From assembly GCF_003731765.1 (NCBI RefSeq), contig NZ_MOAL01000002.1:682001-746000 (forward strand): DNA of 64,000 nt, read 5' to 3'. Under the pieces are notes generated by a model. That model saw nothing but the letters and a program-made list of their open reading frames with translations, made no database searches and was not told the origin of the DNA. This stretch comes from Pseudomonas chlororaphis (GTDB taxonomy: Bacteria; Pseudomonadota; Gammaproteobacteria; Pseudomonadales; Pseudomonadaceae). Shown here in pieces: positions 43,323 through 53,077 of the stretch (its first letter is position 1; each line of letters starts with the position of its first letter). Both the position numbers and the translations under genes were made by a program.

Positions 43323-44114
43323 CTAGGTGAAATGAAACGTATCGGCGTCCAGGTTCGCGGGGAACCGAGTTCGATACTCCGCCAACTCACTGGCACTCAG
43401 GCACACCTGGAACACCCCGTCAGCCTCGCCGGCGCTGAGCAGGGTCTCGCCCTGGAAGTCCAACACCTGGCTATCACCGGTGTAGGCAAAGCCTTTGCCA
43501 TCGGTACCGATCCGGTTCACTGCTGCCACGTAACACAGGTTCTCAATGGCCCGGGCCGGCAACAGGCGGTTCCAGTGCAGGCGACGTGCCCCCGGCCAAT
43601 TGGCGGTGTACAGCAGCAAGTCGGTGTCCTGGGCATCCCGGCTCCACACAGGAAAGCGCAAGTCGTAGCAAATCAGCGGCCGAATGCGCCAGCCCTTGAG
43701 CTCGAACTGCACTTGGCGCTCGCCCGGGGTGTAGTGGTTGTGCTCACCGGCCATGCGAAACAGGTGGCGCTTGTCGTAGTGCCAGACTTCGCCATCAGGC
43801 CGCGCCCACAACAAGCGATTGCGGTGGCTGCCATCGGCGGCGTGGATGATCACGCTGCCGGTGATGACCGCATTCAGCCGTTTCGCCTGGACCCGCAGCC
43901 ACTGGCTGGTGGGGCCGTTTTCCGCCTCGGCCAGGGTTGCCGACTCCATGGAAAAGCCGGTGGTGAACATCTCCGGGAGGATGATCAGGTCGACGCCCCG
44001 GGCCTGCTCGAGCAACTGCTCGAAATGCTCGAGGTTGGCCTGGCGATCATGCCAGGCCAGGGTGGTCTGGATCAGTGCCAGGTTGAGATCGGGCAGTGCT
44101 TTCAGATCGCGCAT
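43323..44114 (-). CDS. Carbon-nitrogen hydrolase, omega-amidase (YafV-like)
   Basis: 263 residues from ATG at 44114; the frame continues upstream without a better start. Nitrilase-fold catalytic triad: Glu in LIILPEMFTTGFSM, Lys in HYDKRHLFRM, Cys in PLICYDLRFPVW. It hydrolyses alpha-ketoglutaramate or the keto-methionine analog produced by glutamine transaminases, completing the reaction started by the aminotransferase encoded just upstream. The two overlap by 13 bp. This is a methionine salvage / glutamine-transaminase pair. Confidence 0.9.
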   Translation of the reverse strand: MRDLKALPDLNLALIQTTLAWHDRQANLEHFEQLLEQARGVDLIILPEMFTTGFSMESATLAEAENGPTSQWLRVQAKRLNAVITGSVIIHAADGSHRNRLLWARPDGEVWHYDKRHLFRMAGEHNHYTPGERQVQFELKGWRIRPLICYDLRFPVWSRDAQDTDLLLYTANWPGARRLHWNRLLPARAIENLCYVAAVNRIGTDGKGFAYTGDSQVLDFQGETLLSAGEADGVFQVCLSASELAEYRTRFPANLDADTFHFT

Positions 44115-45250
44115 AGTTTTTCCGCTGCCTGACGCAACGTCTCCTCGCGTTTGGCGAAACACAGACGGACCAGTCGCTGTTGCGGCGCCGGGGTCTGATA
44201 GAACACCGACACTGGAATGGTCGCCACGCCATGCTCACGGTTCATCCAGATCGACATTTCGACGTCATTCAAATCCGGGCGGATCTGCGAATAGTCCACC
44301 AACTGGAAATAGGTACCGGCCACCCGAGTAAAGCTGAAGCGCGACGGGGCCAGCAGGTCGCAGAACAGGTCACGCTTGGCCTGATAGAACGCCGGCAGCT
44401 CCTCCACATGTTCCGGGTGTGCAGCCATGTAGTCCGCCAGCGCGTACTGCAACGGCGTGACCCCGCAGAAGCTGACGTATTGATGCACTTTGCGCAGCTC
44501 GGCACTCAAGGCGGGCGGCGCCACCACGTAACCAGTCTTCCAGCCAGTGACGTGGTAAGTCTTGCCGAACGAGCTGACCACAAAGGCACGGGAGTACAAC
44601 TCTTCATGGGCGAGGATGCTGACATGAGGCACGCCGTCGAACACTAGGTGCTCGTACACCTCGTCGCTGACCAAGTAGATGTCGCGGTCACGGATCAGCA
44701 CCGCCAGTTGGTCCAGCTCGGCACGGCTGATCAACGCACCGCTGGGGTTGTGTGGGCTGTTGAGGATGATCATCCGCGTGCGCGGGCTCAAGGCATCGCC
44801 CAGGGACTGCCAGTCAATGGCAAAGTCCTCGAGGCCCAGTTGCACATGCACACAGCGACCACCGGCCAGCTCCACCGCCGGCTCATAGCTGTCGTAGCAC
44901 GGGTCAAAGACAATGACTTCGTCACCGGGTTGGATCACTGCCTGAATGGCGCAGAAGATGGCCTGGGTGGCTCCCGGGGTGATGGTCACTTCCGTGTCGG
45001 CATTCACCTGAACCCCGTAGCTGCGAGCGATCTTCGCCGCCACTTGCTGACGTAATGCCGGCAACCCGGTCATGGGTGCGTATTGATTATGGCCACTGGC
45101 GATGTGCTGGCCGACCGCATCACGCAGCGCCTGGGGGCCATCAAAATCGGGAAAGCCCTGGGACAGGTTGAGCGCGCCGGTTTCCACCGCGAGCTGGGAC
45201 ATTTGCGTGAAGATGGTGGTGCCGACATTCGGCAACTTACTGGTGATCAT
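44102..45250 (-). CDS. PLP-dependent aminotransferase, methionine/glutamine transaminase type
   Basis: 382 residues, fold type I. LNLSQGFPDFDGP is a signature of kynurenine/glutamine-transaminase-like enzymes (YbdL). The PLP lysine is in VVSSFGKTYHVTGWKTGY; ILNSPHNPSGAL and LVSDEVYEHLVF are further cofactor motifs. E. coli YbdL transaminates methionine with preference. The adjacent omega-amidase supports use of glutamine as amino donor. Overlaps that gene by 13 bp. Confidence 0.9.
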   Translation of the reverse strand: MITSKLPNVGTTIFTQMSQLAVETGALNLSQGFPDFDGPQALRDAVGQHIASGHNQYAPMTGLPALRQQVAAKIARSYGVQVNADTEVTITPGATQAIFCAIQAVIQPGDEVIVFDPCYDSYEPAVELAGGRCVHVQLGLEDFAIDWQSLGDALSPRTRMIILNSPHNPSGALISRAELDQLAVLIRDRDIYLVSDEVYEHLVFDGVPHVSILAHEELYSRAFVVSSFGKTYHVTGWKTGYVVAPPALSAELRKVHQYVSFCGVTPLQYALADYMAAHPEHVEELPAFYQAKRDLFCDLLAPSRFSFTRVAGTYFQLVDYSQIRPDLNDVEMSIWMNREHGVATIPVSVFYQTPAPQQRLVRLCFAKREETLRQAAEKLCAI

Positions 45251-45323
45251 GAGGGTTCCCTGCTGAACACCCGGCTCTACGGCGGCGCGGGAGCTCCCGA
45301 GAATAGCCCAAACGCCAGCGATT

Positions 45324-45349
45324 AAAAAAGGGTCCTTAAAGGACCCTTT
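45324..45349 (-). terminator. Rho-independent terminator after der
   Basis: AAAGGGTCC and GGACCCTTT with loop TTAAA; read leftward the stem is followed by six T. It ends the der transcription unit. Confidence 0.9.
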
Positions 45350-45416
45350 CCAATGCCTGCTTCACACTCCAGGCTTTTCAACCTGTGGCTTGCAGCTAGC
45401 CGTTCACGCCTAGCTT

Positions 45417-46889
45417 TTAGCGTTTGTCGCGGCGCTTCTTGTCCGCTTTCTTGTGGTGCGACATCAAGCGACGCTTCTTGTTGACCTGACGGTCGGTGAG
45501 CGTGTTCTTGTTGCCTTCGTACGGGTTTTCGCCACCTTTGAACTCGATGCGGATCGGCGTACCCACCAGTTTCAGGACGCGGCGATAGGTGTTTTCCAGG
45601 TAGCGAACATACGACTTCGGCACCTTCTCCACCTGGTTGCCGTGGATCACGATCAGCGGCGGGTTAGCACCACCCAAGTGGGCATAACGCAGCTTGATGC
45701 GACGATTGTTGACCATCGGCGGCGCGTGCTCGCCCACAGCGTCTTCAAGAATTTGCGTCAGACGGCTGGTCGGCCAGCGGGTGACCGCCGACTTGAAGGA
45801 GTTCTGCACCGACTGATACAGGTTGCCCACGCCGGTGCCATGCAGCGCCGAGATGAAGTGGATGTCAGCGAAGTCGACGAAGAACAACCGGCGTTGCAGC
45901 TCGGTTTTCACGTAGTCGCGTTCGCCTGGCGTCATGCCGTCCCATTTGTTCAGGGCGATCACCAGGGCACGACCGGCTTCCAGGGCAAAGCCCAGCAGGT
46001 TCAGGTCGTGGTCCACCACGCCCTCCCGGGCGTCCATGACAAAGATCACCACGTTGGCGTCTTTGATCGCTTGCAGGGTTTTCACCACCGAGAACTTTTC
46101 AACTTCCTCGTGGATCTTGCCGCGCTTGCGCACACCGGCGGTGTCGATCAGCGTGTACTTCTCGTCGTTACGTTCGAACGGGATGTAGATACTGTCGCGG
46201 GTGGTGCCGGGTTGGTCGTAGACGATGACCCGGTCTTCACCCAGCATGCGGTTGACCAAGGTGGATTTACCCACGTTTGGACGACCGATGATGGCGATCT
46301 TGATGCCGTCTTTCTCGCTTGGACCCGGAATGCGCTTGGCTTCCTCGCCTTCGGCAACGATTTCTTCCTCGCCGTCTTCCGGCGCTTCTTCATCGTCTTT
46401 AGGGAATTCGCGCAGAGCGATTTCCAGCATCTGGGTGATGCCACGACCGTGGGCACCGGCGATCGGTACCGCGTCGCCCATGCCGAGTGGCGCGAACTCG
46501 GCGCGAGCCATGTCCGGGTCGATGTTGTCGACCTTGTTGGCGATCACGTAAGAGGTCTTGTTACGTTTGCGCAAATGCTCGCCGATCATCTGGTCGGCGG
46601 CGGTGAAACCGGCCTTGGCATCAACCAGGAACAGAACGACATCGGCTTCTTCAATGGCCAGCAGCGACTGCTCGGCCATTTTTTCGTCCATACCGTGCTC
46701 GTCACCGGAGATGCCGCCGGTGTCGATCAGAATGTAGGAGCGCCCTTGCCACTTGGCCTCACCGTATTGGCGATCACGGGTCAGACCGGACAGGTCGCCA
46801 ACAATGGCGTCGCGAGTCCGAGTCAGGCGGTTGAACAAGGTGGATTTACCGACGTTCGGTCGGCCCACCAGGGCGATTACGGGAACCAT
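45417..46889 (-). CDS. der: Ribosome-assembly GTPase Der (EngA)
   Basis: 490 residues from ATG at 46889 ([16 protein letters not shown]). Two GTPase domains each with P-loop [13 protein letters not shown] / DTAG switch motifs and NKVD / NKWD. The C-terminal KH-like domain is followed by a basic tail ([20 protein letters not shown]). Der is an essential 50S subunit assembly factor. It lies behind bamB with a terminator hairpin between, so it may also have its own promoter. Confidence 0.97.
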   Translation of the reverse strand: MVPVIALVGRPNVGKSTLFNRLTRTRDAIVGDLSGLTRDRQYGEAKWQGRSYILIDTGGISGDEHGMDEKMAEQSLLAIEEADVVLFLVDAKAGFTAADQMIGEHLRKRNKTSYVIANKVDNIDPDMARAEFAPLGMGDAVPIAGAHGRGITQMLEIALREFPKDDEEAPEDGEEEIVAEGEEAKRIPGPSEKDGIKIAIIGRPNVGKSTLVNRMLGEDRVIVYDQPGTTRDSIYIPFERNDEKYTLIDTAGVRKRGKIHEEVEKFSVVKTLQAIKDANVVIFVMDAREGVVDHDLNLLGFALEAGRALVIALNKWDGMTPGERDYVKTELQRRLFFVDFADIHFISALHGTGVGNLYQSVQNSFKSAVTRWPTSRLTQILEDAVGEHAPPMVNNRRIKLRYAHLGGANPPLIVIHGNQVEKVPKSYVRYLENTYRRVLKLVGTPIRIEFKGGENPYEGNKNTLTDRQVNKKRRLMSHHKKADKKRRDKR

Positions 46890-46924
46890 GCGGCTCTCCA
46901 CTGCGTTAATTGCGAAAATACAAA

Positions 46925-46945
46925 AGCCGCTGCGAGGCAGCGGCT
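46925..46945 (-). terminator. Terminator hairpin after bamB
   Basis: AGCCGCTGC and GCAGCGGCT with loop GAG; leftward it is followed by TTTTGTATTTT. It separates the hisS-bamB unit from der. A second dyad, CTGCAGGA.../...TCCTGCAG at 46962-46991, lies between this and the bamB stop. Confidence 0.75.
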
Positions 46946-47027
46946 GGTGCTCGGGGCAGCACTGCAGGAGCAAGCGTGCTTGTTCCTGCAGTTCGCTTGG
47001 GGGATCTCCCCAAGCATAGTCAAACCA

Positions 47028-48179
47028 TTACTTGATGGTCAGGGCTTCCAGTTTGCCGCTGTTGCCATACACGTAAATCATGTCACCCATCACCAGCGGA
47101 CGAGCCCGCAGGCCATCGCTGTCGATGCGCTCACGGCCGACGAAACGGCCATCAACCTGGCTCAGCAGGTGCAGGTAACCTTCCAGGTCACCCACAGCTA
47201 CGTAGCTGGAGAAGACTTCCGGTGCCGACAGTTGACGGCGAGCCAGCGAGTCGTTGCTCCACAGTGCGGTGGTGGAACGCTCGTCGACACTTTCAACGGT
47301 GCCGGACGACAGGCTCACGTAAACACTGCCGAAACCTTGGGCGACGCCTGCGTAGCTGGAAGCATCACGCTGCCAGAGCGGACGACCGCTTTCCAGATCC
47401 AGGGCAGCCACGCGGCCTTGGTAGCTGGCCACGTACAGGGTGCCGCCGGACAACAGCAGGCCACCGTCGATGTCCACTACACGGTCCAGCTCGGAGCGAC
47501 CTTGAGGGATTGCTACGCGCTGTTCCCACACCGGCACGCCGTTGCGGATATCCAGGGCCACCACTTTACCGGTCGACAGACCGGCAACCGCCAGGCGGTT
47601 GGTGGCGATGGGGGCGCTGGTGCCACGCAGGGTCAGTACCGCCGGGGTGCTGTCGTAGAGCCACATCTGGTTGCCGGTGGCAGCGTCCAGGCCGATCACT
47701 CGGTCATCCTGGGTCTGCACGACGACCACGTCACCGTTGGTCGCAGGCGGTGCCAGGACTTCACTGGTCACGCGAGCGCGCCATTTTTCTTCACCGCTGG
47801 AAGCATCCAGAGCGATCACTTCGCCCTTCAGGGTGCCGATCATGACCAGGCCGTAACCTACGCCCACGGCGCCGGATACAGGCAGTTCAAGATCCTTCTT
47901 CCATTTGACGTCACCGTTCATGCGATCCAGGGACATCACCACGCCGGTAACGTCCGCGGCATAGATAGTGTCGCCATCAATGGCCGGTACCAGCATGTTG
48001 TAGGTTTCGCCCTGGCCGTCACCGACCGAACGGCTCCACTGCTTCTGCAGGACCACTTCTTCTTTGAAGTCGACCAGTTCAGCCGGCGGCAGTTCTTTCT
48101 TGCTGTTGCTGCTGCAACCCGCGGCCAGAATGGCCAGAGCCAGCAATGCTGCATGTTTCCAACGGATCACGTCACGCAT
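47028..48179 (-). CDS. bamB: Outer membrane assembly lipoprotein BamB
   Basis: 383 residues from ATG at 48179 (MRDVIRWKHAA). Lipobox LAILAAGCSS. The mature part is an eight-bladed PQQ-like propeller with repeats such as VIALDASSGEEKWRARV, VIGLDAATGNQMWLYD, VVALDIRNGVPVWEQ and AALDLESGRPLWQRD. It binds BamA and helps insert beta-barrel proteins. Its start overlaps the stop of the yfgM-type gene by 8 bp. No redox role is implied by the PQQ-like repeats. Confidence 0.96.
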   Translation of the reverse strand: MRDVIRWKHAALLALAILAAGCSSNSKKELPPAELVDFKEEVVLQKQWSRSVGDGQGETYNMLVPAIDGDTIYAADVTGVVMSLDRMNGDVKWKKDLELPVSGAVGVGYGLVMIGTLKGEVIALDASSGEEKWRARVTSEVLAPPATNGDVVVVQTQDDRVIGLDAATGNQMWLYDSTPAVLTLRGTSAPIATNRLAVAGLSTGKVVALDIRNGVPVWEQRVAIPQGRSELDRVVDIDGGLLLSGGTLYVASYQGRVAALDLESGRPLWQRDASSYAGVAQGFGSVYVSLSSGTVESVDERSTTALWSNDSLARRQLSAPEVFSSYVAVGDLEGYLHLLSQVDGRFVGRERIDSDGLRARPLVMGDMIYVYGNSGKLEALTIK

Positions 48180-48813
48180 CCCCTTTGGCCAGGTCGTCCA
48201 GCTTGATTTGAAGGCCACCGACCGCGGCTTCATCCGACAGCGCAGCCTTGGCTTTTTGGTAGGCCGCATGGGCGTCGTCGATACGGCCCAACTGCACCAA
48301 CAGGTCACCCTTGAGTTCTTCACGGGTGGCCAGGAAGGCCTTGTCGGCATCACCGTCGAGCAGCTTCAGTGCGTCGTCGACCTTGTTCTGCGCCGCCAGC
48401 ACTTGGGCCAGACGCTGACGCGCCACTTCACCCAAGGTTGGGTTGGCTGGCTTGTCGGTCACGGCTTTCAGTTCGGTGGCGGCGTCGTCCAGCTTGCCGC
48501 TGTCTACCGCGACCTTGGCCACGAACAGGCGGCCGTACTGGGCGTAGGCGCTGCCGCCGAAATCGCTGTTGAGCTTGCCGGCCAGGTACGTCACACGGGC
48601 CACATCCGGCTTGCCATCAGGGGTCAGCGTGGTTTCCAGCAATTGCTGATAGAGCACCGATGCGCCTTGCGACTGGTTGCTCTGATACTTGTGCCAGGCC
48701 TGCCAGCCGAACACGATGACCAGCGCCAACAGGCCGCCAGTGACCAGGGGTTTACCGTTGCGCGACCACCAGTCCTTCAATTCCGCCAGCTGTTCATCTT
48801 CGGTACTCGACAC
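48172..48813 (-). CDS. yfgM: YfgM family TPR-like membrane-anchored chaperone
   Basis: 213 residues. N-terminal cytoplasmic start EDEQLAELKDWWSRNGKPL, one transmembrane segment VTGGLLALVIVFGWQAW, then a periplasmic TPR-like region (FVAKVAVDSGKLDDAATELKAV, QRLAQVLAAQNKVDDALKLLDG). YfgM is an ancillary subunit of the Sec translocon that works with periplasmic chaperones. Located hisS-yfgM-bamB-der, a conserved gammaproteobacterial order. Confidence 0.92.
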   Translation of the reverse strand: MSSTEDEQLAELKDWWSRNGKPLVTGGLLALVIVFGWQAWHKYQSNQSQGASVLYQQLLETTLTPDGKPDVARVTYLAGKLNSDFGGSAYAQYGRLFVAKVAVDSGKLDDAATELKAVTDKPANPTLGEVARQRLAQVLAAQNKVDDALKLLDGDADKAFLATREELKGDLLVQLGRIDDAHAAYQKAKAALSDEAAVGGLQIKLDDLAKGDA

Positions 48814-48853
48814 CCCAATACTCCTTATTCGCTAAATCGGCTGTTTGACAGCT

Positions 48854-50143
48854 TCAACCCTGCACGACGCAGGTGGCCAGGTGCGCAGCGAGTGCATCCC
48901 AGGCAATGCTTTGTTGTTCACCCTGGCCACGCAGGGGTTTGAAACCTACCACTTGCTGGGCCAGTTCGTCGTCACCGAGGATCAGTGCATACAGCGCACC
49001 GCTCTTGTCGGCTTTCTTGAATTGGCTCTTGAAGCTGCCAGCACCGGCGTTGATCTGCAGGCGCAGGTTGGGCAACTGGTCACGCACCCGCTCGCTCAAG
49101 GCCAGGCCAGCCAATTCGGCAGCCTCGCCGAAGGCGCACAGGTAAACGTCCACCTGACGGGAGATCTCTTGCGGGATCTGTTCCAGGGTTTCCAGCATCA
49201 GCACCAGGCGCTCGATACCCATGGCGAAACCTACGCCCGGGGTCGGCTTGCCGCCCATCTGCTCCACCAGGCCGTCGTAACGACCGCCGGCGCAAACGGT
49301 GCCCTGGGCGCCGAGTTTATCGGTGACCCACTCAAAAACGGTCTTGCTGTAGTAATCCAGGCCGCGCACCAGCTTCGGGTTGATCACATATGGAATACCG
49401 GCCGCATCCAGGCGCGCCTTGAGGCCCTCGAAGTGCACTCGGGACTCTTCGTCCAGGTAGTCGGCCAGTTTCGGCGCGTCCACCAGGACGGCTTGAGTGG
49501 CCGGGTCCTTGGTGTCCAGAACCCGCAGCGGGTTGGTTTTCAAGCGACGCTGGCTGTCTTCGTCCAACTGCTCGTGGCGCGCCGACAGGAACTCCACCAG
49601 CGCTTCGCGATAACGCGCACGGGCTTCAGAGGTGCCCAGGCTGTTGAGTTCGAGCTTCACCGCATCACGGATGCCCAACTCGCCCCACAGGCGCCAGGTC
49701 AGCACAATCAGCTCGGCATCGATGTCCGGACCGTCGAGGTTGAAGACTTCCAAGCCGATCTGGTGGAACTGGCGATAACGGCCTTTCTGCGGACGCTCAT
49801 GGCGGAACATCGGGCCGATGTACCACAGTTTCTGCACTTGGCCACCGCCGGTCAGGCCGTGTTCCAGGGCAGCGCGCACGCAAGCGGCAGTGCCTTCCGG
49901 ACGCAGGGTCAGGGAGTCGCCGTTACGGTCTTCGAAGGTGTACATCTCTTTTTCGACGATGTCGGTGACTTCGCCGATAGAGCGCTTGAACAGCTCGGTG
50001 AACTCGACAATCGGCATACGGATTTGCTTGTAACCGTAGTTATCCAGCAAACGCGCGACGGTGCCCTCGAAATAACGCCACAGGGGCGTCTGCTCGGGCA
50101 GGATGTCATTCATGCCACGAATGGCTTGCAGAGACTTGCTCAC
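48854..50143 (-). CDS. hisS: Histidyl-tRNA synthetase
   Basis: 429 residues. Class II motifs: [17 protein letters not shown], motif 2 [22 protein letters not shown], the histidine-binding [14 protein letters not shown] equivalent ([16 protein letters not shown]), and motif 3 [14 protein letters not shown]-terminal anticodon-binding domain from about residue 330. Essential. It is in the leftward cluster with ispG 22 bp upstream. Confidence 0.98.
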   Translation of the reverse strand: MSKSLQAIRGMNDILPEQTPLWRYFEGTVARLLDNYGYKQIRMPIVEFTELFKRSIGEVTDIVEKEMYTFEDRNGDSLTLRPEGTAACVRAALEHGLTGGGQVQKLWYIGPMFRHERPQKGRYRQFHQIGLEVFNLDGPDIDAELIVLTWRLWGELGIRDAVKLELNSLGTSEARARYREALVEFLSARHEQLDEDSQRRLKTNPLRVLDTKDPATQAVLVDAPKLADYLDEESRVHFEGLKARLDAAGIPYVINPKLVRGLDYYSKTVFEWVTDKLGAQGTVCAGGRYDGLVEQMGGKPTPGVGFAMGIERLVLMLETLEQIPQEISRQVDVYLCAFGEAAELAGLALSERVRDQLPNLRLQINAGAGSFKSQFKKADKSGALYALILGDDELAQQVVGFKPLRGQGEQQSIAWDALAAHLATCVVQG

Positions 50144-50165
50144 AAAAAATCCTTAATTCGTTCGG

Positions 50166-51275
50166 TTAGCCGCGCGCGATCAGCGCAGCGTCGGCTTCGA
50201 CCTTTTCGGCCGCCTTCTGCCGGATCAGCTTTTCCAGCTGGTCCACCAGGTTGTCATTGGTCAATTTCTGCGCCGGCTTGCCATCGATGTAGATCAGGTT
50301 CGGCGTGCCACCGGTCAAGCCGATGTGAGCCTCTTTGGCCTCACCCGGACCGTTGACCACACAACCGATCACTGCCACATCCAGCGGCACCAGCAGGTCT
50401 TCAAGGCGCCCTTCCAACTCGTTCATGGTTTTCACCACATCGAAATTCTGCCGCGAGCAACTCGGGCAGGCGATGAAGTTGATGCCACGGGAGCGCAGAT
50501 GCAGGGACTTGAGAATGTCGTAGCCGACTTTCACTTCCTCGACCGGGTCGGCCGCCAACGAGATGCGAATAGTATCGCCAATCCCTTCGGCCAGCAGCAT
50601 ACCGAGGCCCACAGCGGATTTCACCGTGCCTGAACGCAAACCACCCGCTTCGGTAATGCCCAAGTGCAGGGGCTGGATGATTTCCTTGGCCAGCAAACGG
50701 TAGGCTTCGACAGCCATGAACACGTCGGAGGCTTTGACGCTGACCTTGAAGTCCTGGAAGTTCAGGCGCTCCAGGTGTTCAACGTGACGCAGTGCAGACT
50801 CCACCAACGCTGCTGGCGTCGGTTCGCCGTATTTCTTTTGCAGGTCTTTTTCCAGGGAACCGGCGTTGACGCCGATGCGGATTGGAATCCCGCGGTCACG
50901 GGCAGCATCCACCACGGCGCGCACTCGGTCTTCGCGACCGATGTTGCCCGGGTTGATGCGCAAGCAATCGACACCCAACTCGGCCACGCGCAGGGCGATC
51001 TTGTAATCGAAGTGAATGTCGGCAACCAGCGGCACCTTGACCAGTTGCTTGATGCGGCCAAACGCCTCTGCCGCATCCATATCGGGCACCGAGACGCGCA
51101 CGATGTCCACGCCTGCCGCTTCCAGACGATTGATCTGGGCCACAGTGGCCGCCACGTCATTGGTGTCGCTGTTGGTCATGCTCTGCACCGCGATCGGCGC
51201 GTCGCCGCCCACGGGGACCGAGCCGACCCAAATCTTGCGGGACTCGCGACGTTTGATTGGTGATTCGCCGTGCAT
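50166..51275 (-). CDS. ispG: 4-hydroxy-3-methylbut-2-enyl-diphosphate synthase
   Basis: 369 residues. N-terminal TIM barrel ([29 protein letters not shown]) and C-terminal Fe-S domain with [10 protein letters not shown] (CxxC) and [20 protein letters not shown], which supply the three cluster cysteines and the catalytic Glu. It converts MEcPP to HMBPP in the MEP isoprenoid pathway with a [4Fe-4S] cluster. Only 3 bp separate it from rodZ. Confidence 0.98.
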   Translation of the reverse strand: MHGESPIKRRESRKIWVGSVPVGGDAPIAVQSMTNSDTNDVAATVAQINRLEAAGVDIVRVSVPDMDAAEAFGRIKQLVKVPLVADIHFDYKIALRVAELGVDCLRINPGNIGREDRVRAVVDAARDRGIPIRIGVNAGSLEKDLQKKYGEPTPAALVESALRHVEHLERLNFQDFKVSVKASDVFMAVEAYRLLAKEIIQPLHLGITEAGGLRSGTVKSAVGLGMLLAEGIGDTIRISLAADPVEEVKVGYDILKSLHLRSRGINFIACPSCSRQNFDVVKTMNELEGRLEDLLVPLDVAVIGCVVNGPGEAKEAHIGLTGGTPNLIYIDGKPAQKLTNDNLVDQLEKLIRQKAAEKVEADAALIARG

Positions 51276-51278
51276 GAC

Positions 51279-52307
51279 TTATTGACCTAACTTCAGGCGA
51301 GCGGTCTCGCCACTGGTGAACGGAGCCACATCGACTGCCTGTCCGTTGTAGCTGATCTGTGCACCGCGGGCGTAGCCCAGGCGCACGGCAAACGGCGGTT
51401 GGCCGCTGACATCGACAGTCTCACCCTTGCGCTTGAGCGCGCTCAACAGCACTTTGCCGTTGCCATCGGTGACCTGGGTCCAGCAGTCGGCTGTGTATTG
51501 AATCTGTACCTGAGCAGCGCCGGCGACGGGAGCCGTAGCAACTGGGGCAGTGACGGCTGCAGTCGGCGCCGGAACCACCGCTGGCGTGTGCACCGCAGGC
51601 GCAGCAGGTGCCGGCGTCGCTGGAGCGCTGGCCGCTGGGGCAGGCGTTGTATGAGCGGGCGCTGCCGGAGCTGCTGGGGTCGCCGGGGCCGTCGGAGTAA
51701 CCGCCGCAGTATCAGCGGGCGCTTCGCCCGACGCCTGTGCATCCGGCAGTGCGAGGCTGGTTTCGCCCTCGGCCTGGCCTTCAGCAACAGCCTGGTCTTC
51801 CGGCTCGTCGATCGGGTGGATTTGGGTGGTGCCGTCAGCGCCTTCGACTTCAACGTGTTCCTGGTTGAGCGCGGTCAGGTCCTTGCTGCGCAGGGAGGTT
51901 TGATCCTGCCACCAGACAAAACCGCCGCCGACCACAGCAACCAGCAACAGCAAGCTGACAATCCGCAAGATGGTGTGGGAAACCCGCACCGGCTCCTCGA
52001 TACGGCCCAAGGCGTGAACGCTGCTGCCCTGGGAGTCGGTGCCGGTGAACTGGTCGAACTCCTGGACGGCCAGCGCCTGGTCCATTCCCAGCAACTTGGC
52101 GTAGGCGCGGATATAACCCCGGGCAAAGGTGTGCCCCGGCAGCTTGTCGAAAGCGCCGGCTTCCAGGTTGCTCAGGGAGCTCACGGTGAGATTGAGCTTG
52201 TGGGCCACTTCAGCCAGCGACCAACCATTGCTTTCGCGGGCCTGACGCAGGGTCTCACCGGGGTTTACGCGAGTCACTGCTTGAACTTCGGGATGCGCCG
52301 CTTTCAT
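51279..52307 (-). CDS. rodZ: Cell-shape protein RodZ-like (HTH, TM, Pro/Ala-rich linker, DUF4115)
   Basis: 342 residues from the second of two adjacent ATG codons (52307), which has better spacing from GGAG. N-terminal HTH (LRQARESNGWSLAEVAHKLNLTVSSLSNLEAG) and DKLPGHTFARGYIRAYAKLLGM. One TM (TILRIVSLLLLVAVVGGGFVWW) at about 110-132. A Pro/Ala/Thr-rich periplasmic linker at about 190-265 is followed by DUF4115 (YTADCWTQVTDGNGKVLLSAL). RodZ binds MreB and keeps rod shape. The start is coupled to the pilW stop by TGATG. The low-complexity linker is longer than in E. coli. Confidence 0.92.
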   Translation of the reverse strand: MKAAHPEVQAVTRVNPGETLRQARESNGWSLAEVAHKLNLTVSSLSNLEAGAFDKLPGHTFARGYIRAYAKLLGMDQALAVQEFDQFTGTDSQGSSVHALGRIEEPVRVSHTILRIVSLLLLVAVVGGGFVWWQDQTSLRSKDLTALNQEHVEVEGADGTTQIHPIDEPEDQAVAEGQAEGETSLALPDAQASGEAPADTAAVTPTAPATPAAPAAPAHTTPAPAASAPATPAPAAPAVHTPAVVPAPTAAVTAPVATAPVAGAAQVQIQYTADCWTQVTDGNGKVLLSALKRKGETVDVSGQPPFAVRLGYARGAQISYNGQAVDVAPFTSGETARLKLGQ

Positions 52308-53065
52308 CATTGCTCCGACAGGTATTGCTGATATTCCGGCGTACCGGGATAGAGTCGTTTTAATTGCAGACCGTAACTGGCGGCCTTGTCGCGATCTTCA
52401 AACACTTCGGCCAGACGCGCGCCGAGCAATAGACTACGTGCATTTTGCCCACTCAGTTGGCTAAAACGATCGTAATAGTCATGTGCGGGCACATAATGCC
52501 TGTCTTCGAAAGACAACTCAGCCATTTCCAGCAATGCGCGGGGTTGTTGATGGTTCAGACGCAGGGCTTTTTCCAGTTGCTGCCGGGCCAACTCACGCTG
52601 GCCCAACATCGAAGCAGTCATACCAAGGTTCTCGAACACTCGGGAGCGCTCGGGATAAAGAGTATCAGCCGCCGCTTGCTCAAAGCGCTCGTAAGCTTCT
52701 TTGTAACGTTTTTCTTCGAAGAGAAAGCTGCCGTAGTTGTTGAGGATACGGGCATCGGTGGGGCGCGCGGTGAGGGCTTTGCGAAAATACTGTTCAGCCA
52801 GCTCGGGCTCCATTTCCGCTTGGAAAACCAGAGCCAGGGCCGCATTGGCGTCGGCATCGGTGCTGTCCAGCTCCAGGGCCTTTTTCAACGGCACCTTGGC
52901 ACGCTCGGCCATGCCTTGCTGCAGATAGCCCAAGCCCAGCTGCACATAGGCCTCGCGCGCTTCGCTACGTCCCTTGCTTGTATTCAGCGGGCTGGAATCA
53001 CCCGACATGACACAGCCAGCCGAAAGGCCGACAACAAGCACAAGGAGCGCAACGCGCAAGGCCAT
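52307..53065 (-). CDS. pilW: Type IV pilus biogenesis/stability lipoprotein PilW (PilF)
   Basis: 252 residues. Lipobox VGLSAGCVMSG, then tetratricopeptide repeats: AYVQLGLGYLQQGMAERAKVPLKKALELDS, DANAALALVFQAEMEPELAEQYFRKAL, ILNNYGSFLFEEKRYKEAYERFEQA. PilF/PilW is the pilotin needed to multimerise and localise the PilQ secretin of type IV pili. Position between rlmN and rodZ is conserved. Overlaps rodZ start. Confidence 0.94.
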   Translation of the reverse strand: MALRVALLVLVVGLSAGCVMSGDSSPLNTSKGRSEAREAYVQLGLGYLQQGMAERAKVPLKKALELDSTDADANAALALVFQAEMEPELAEQYFRKALTARPTDARILNNYGSFLFEEKRYKEAYERFEQAAADTLYPERSRVFENLGMTASMLGQRELARQQLEKALRLNHQQPRALLEMAELSFEDRHYVPAHDYYDRFSQLSGQNARSLLLGARLAEVFEDRDKAASYGLQLKRLYPGTPEYQQYLSEQ

Positions 53066-53077
53066 GGAGATCCTCTC

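Noticed and set aside
47028..48179. PQQ-dependent dehydrogenase for the propeller protein
   Set aside because: It has a lipobox and BamB repeats and sits in the hisS-yfgM-bamB-der order; no PQQ-binding residues are needed.
45453..48206. 917-codon plus-strand frame across der and bamB
   Set aside because: It runs antisense to two certain genes with conserved motifs and ignores their boundaries; a GC-rich shadow.
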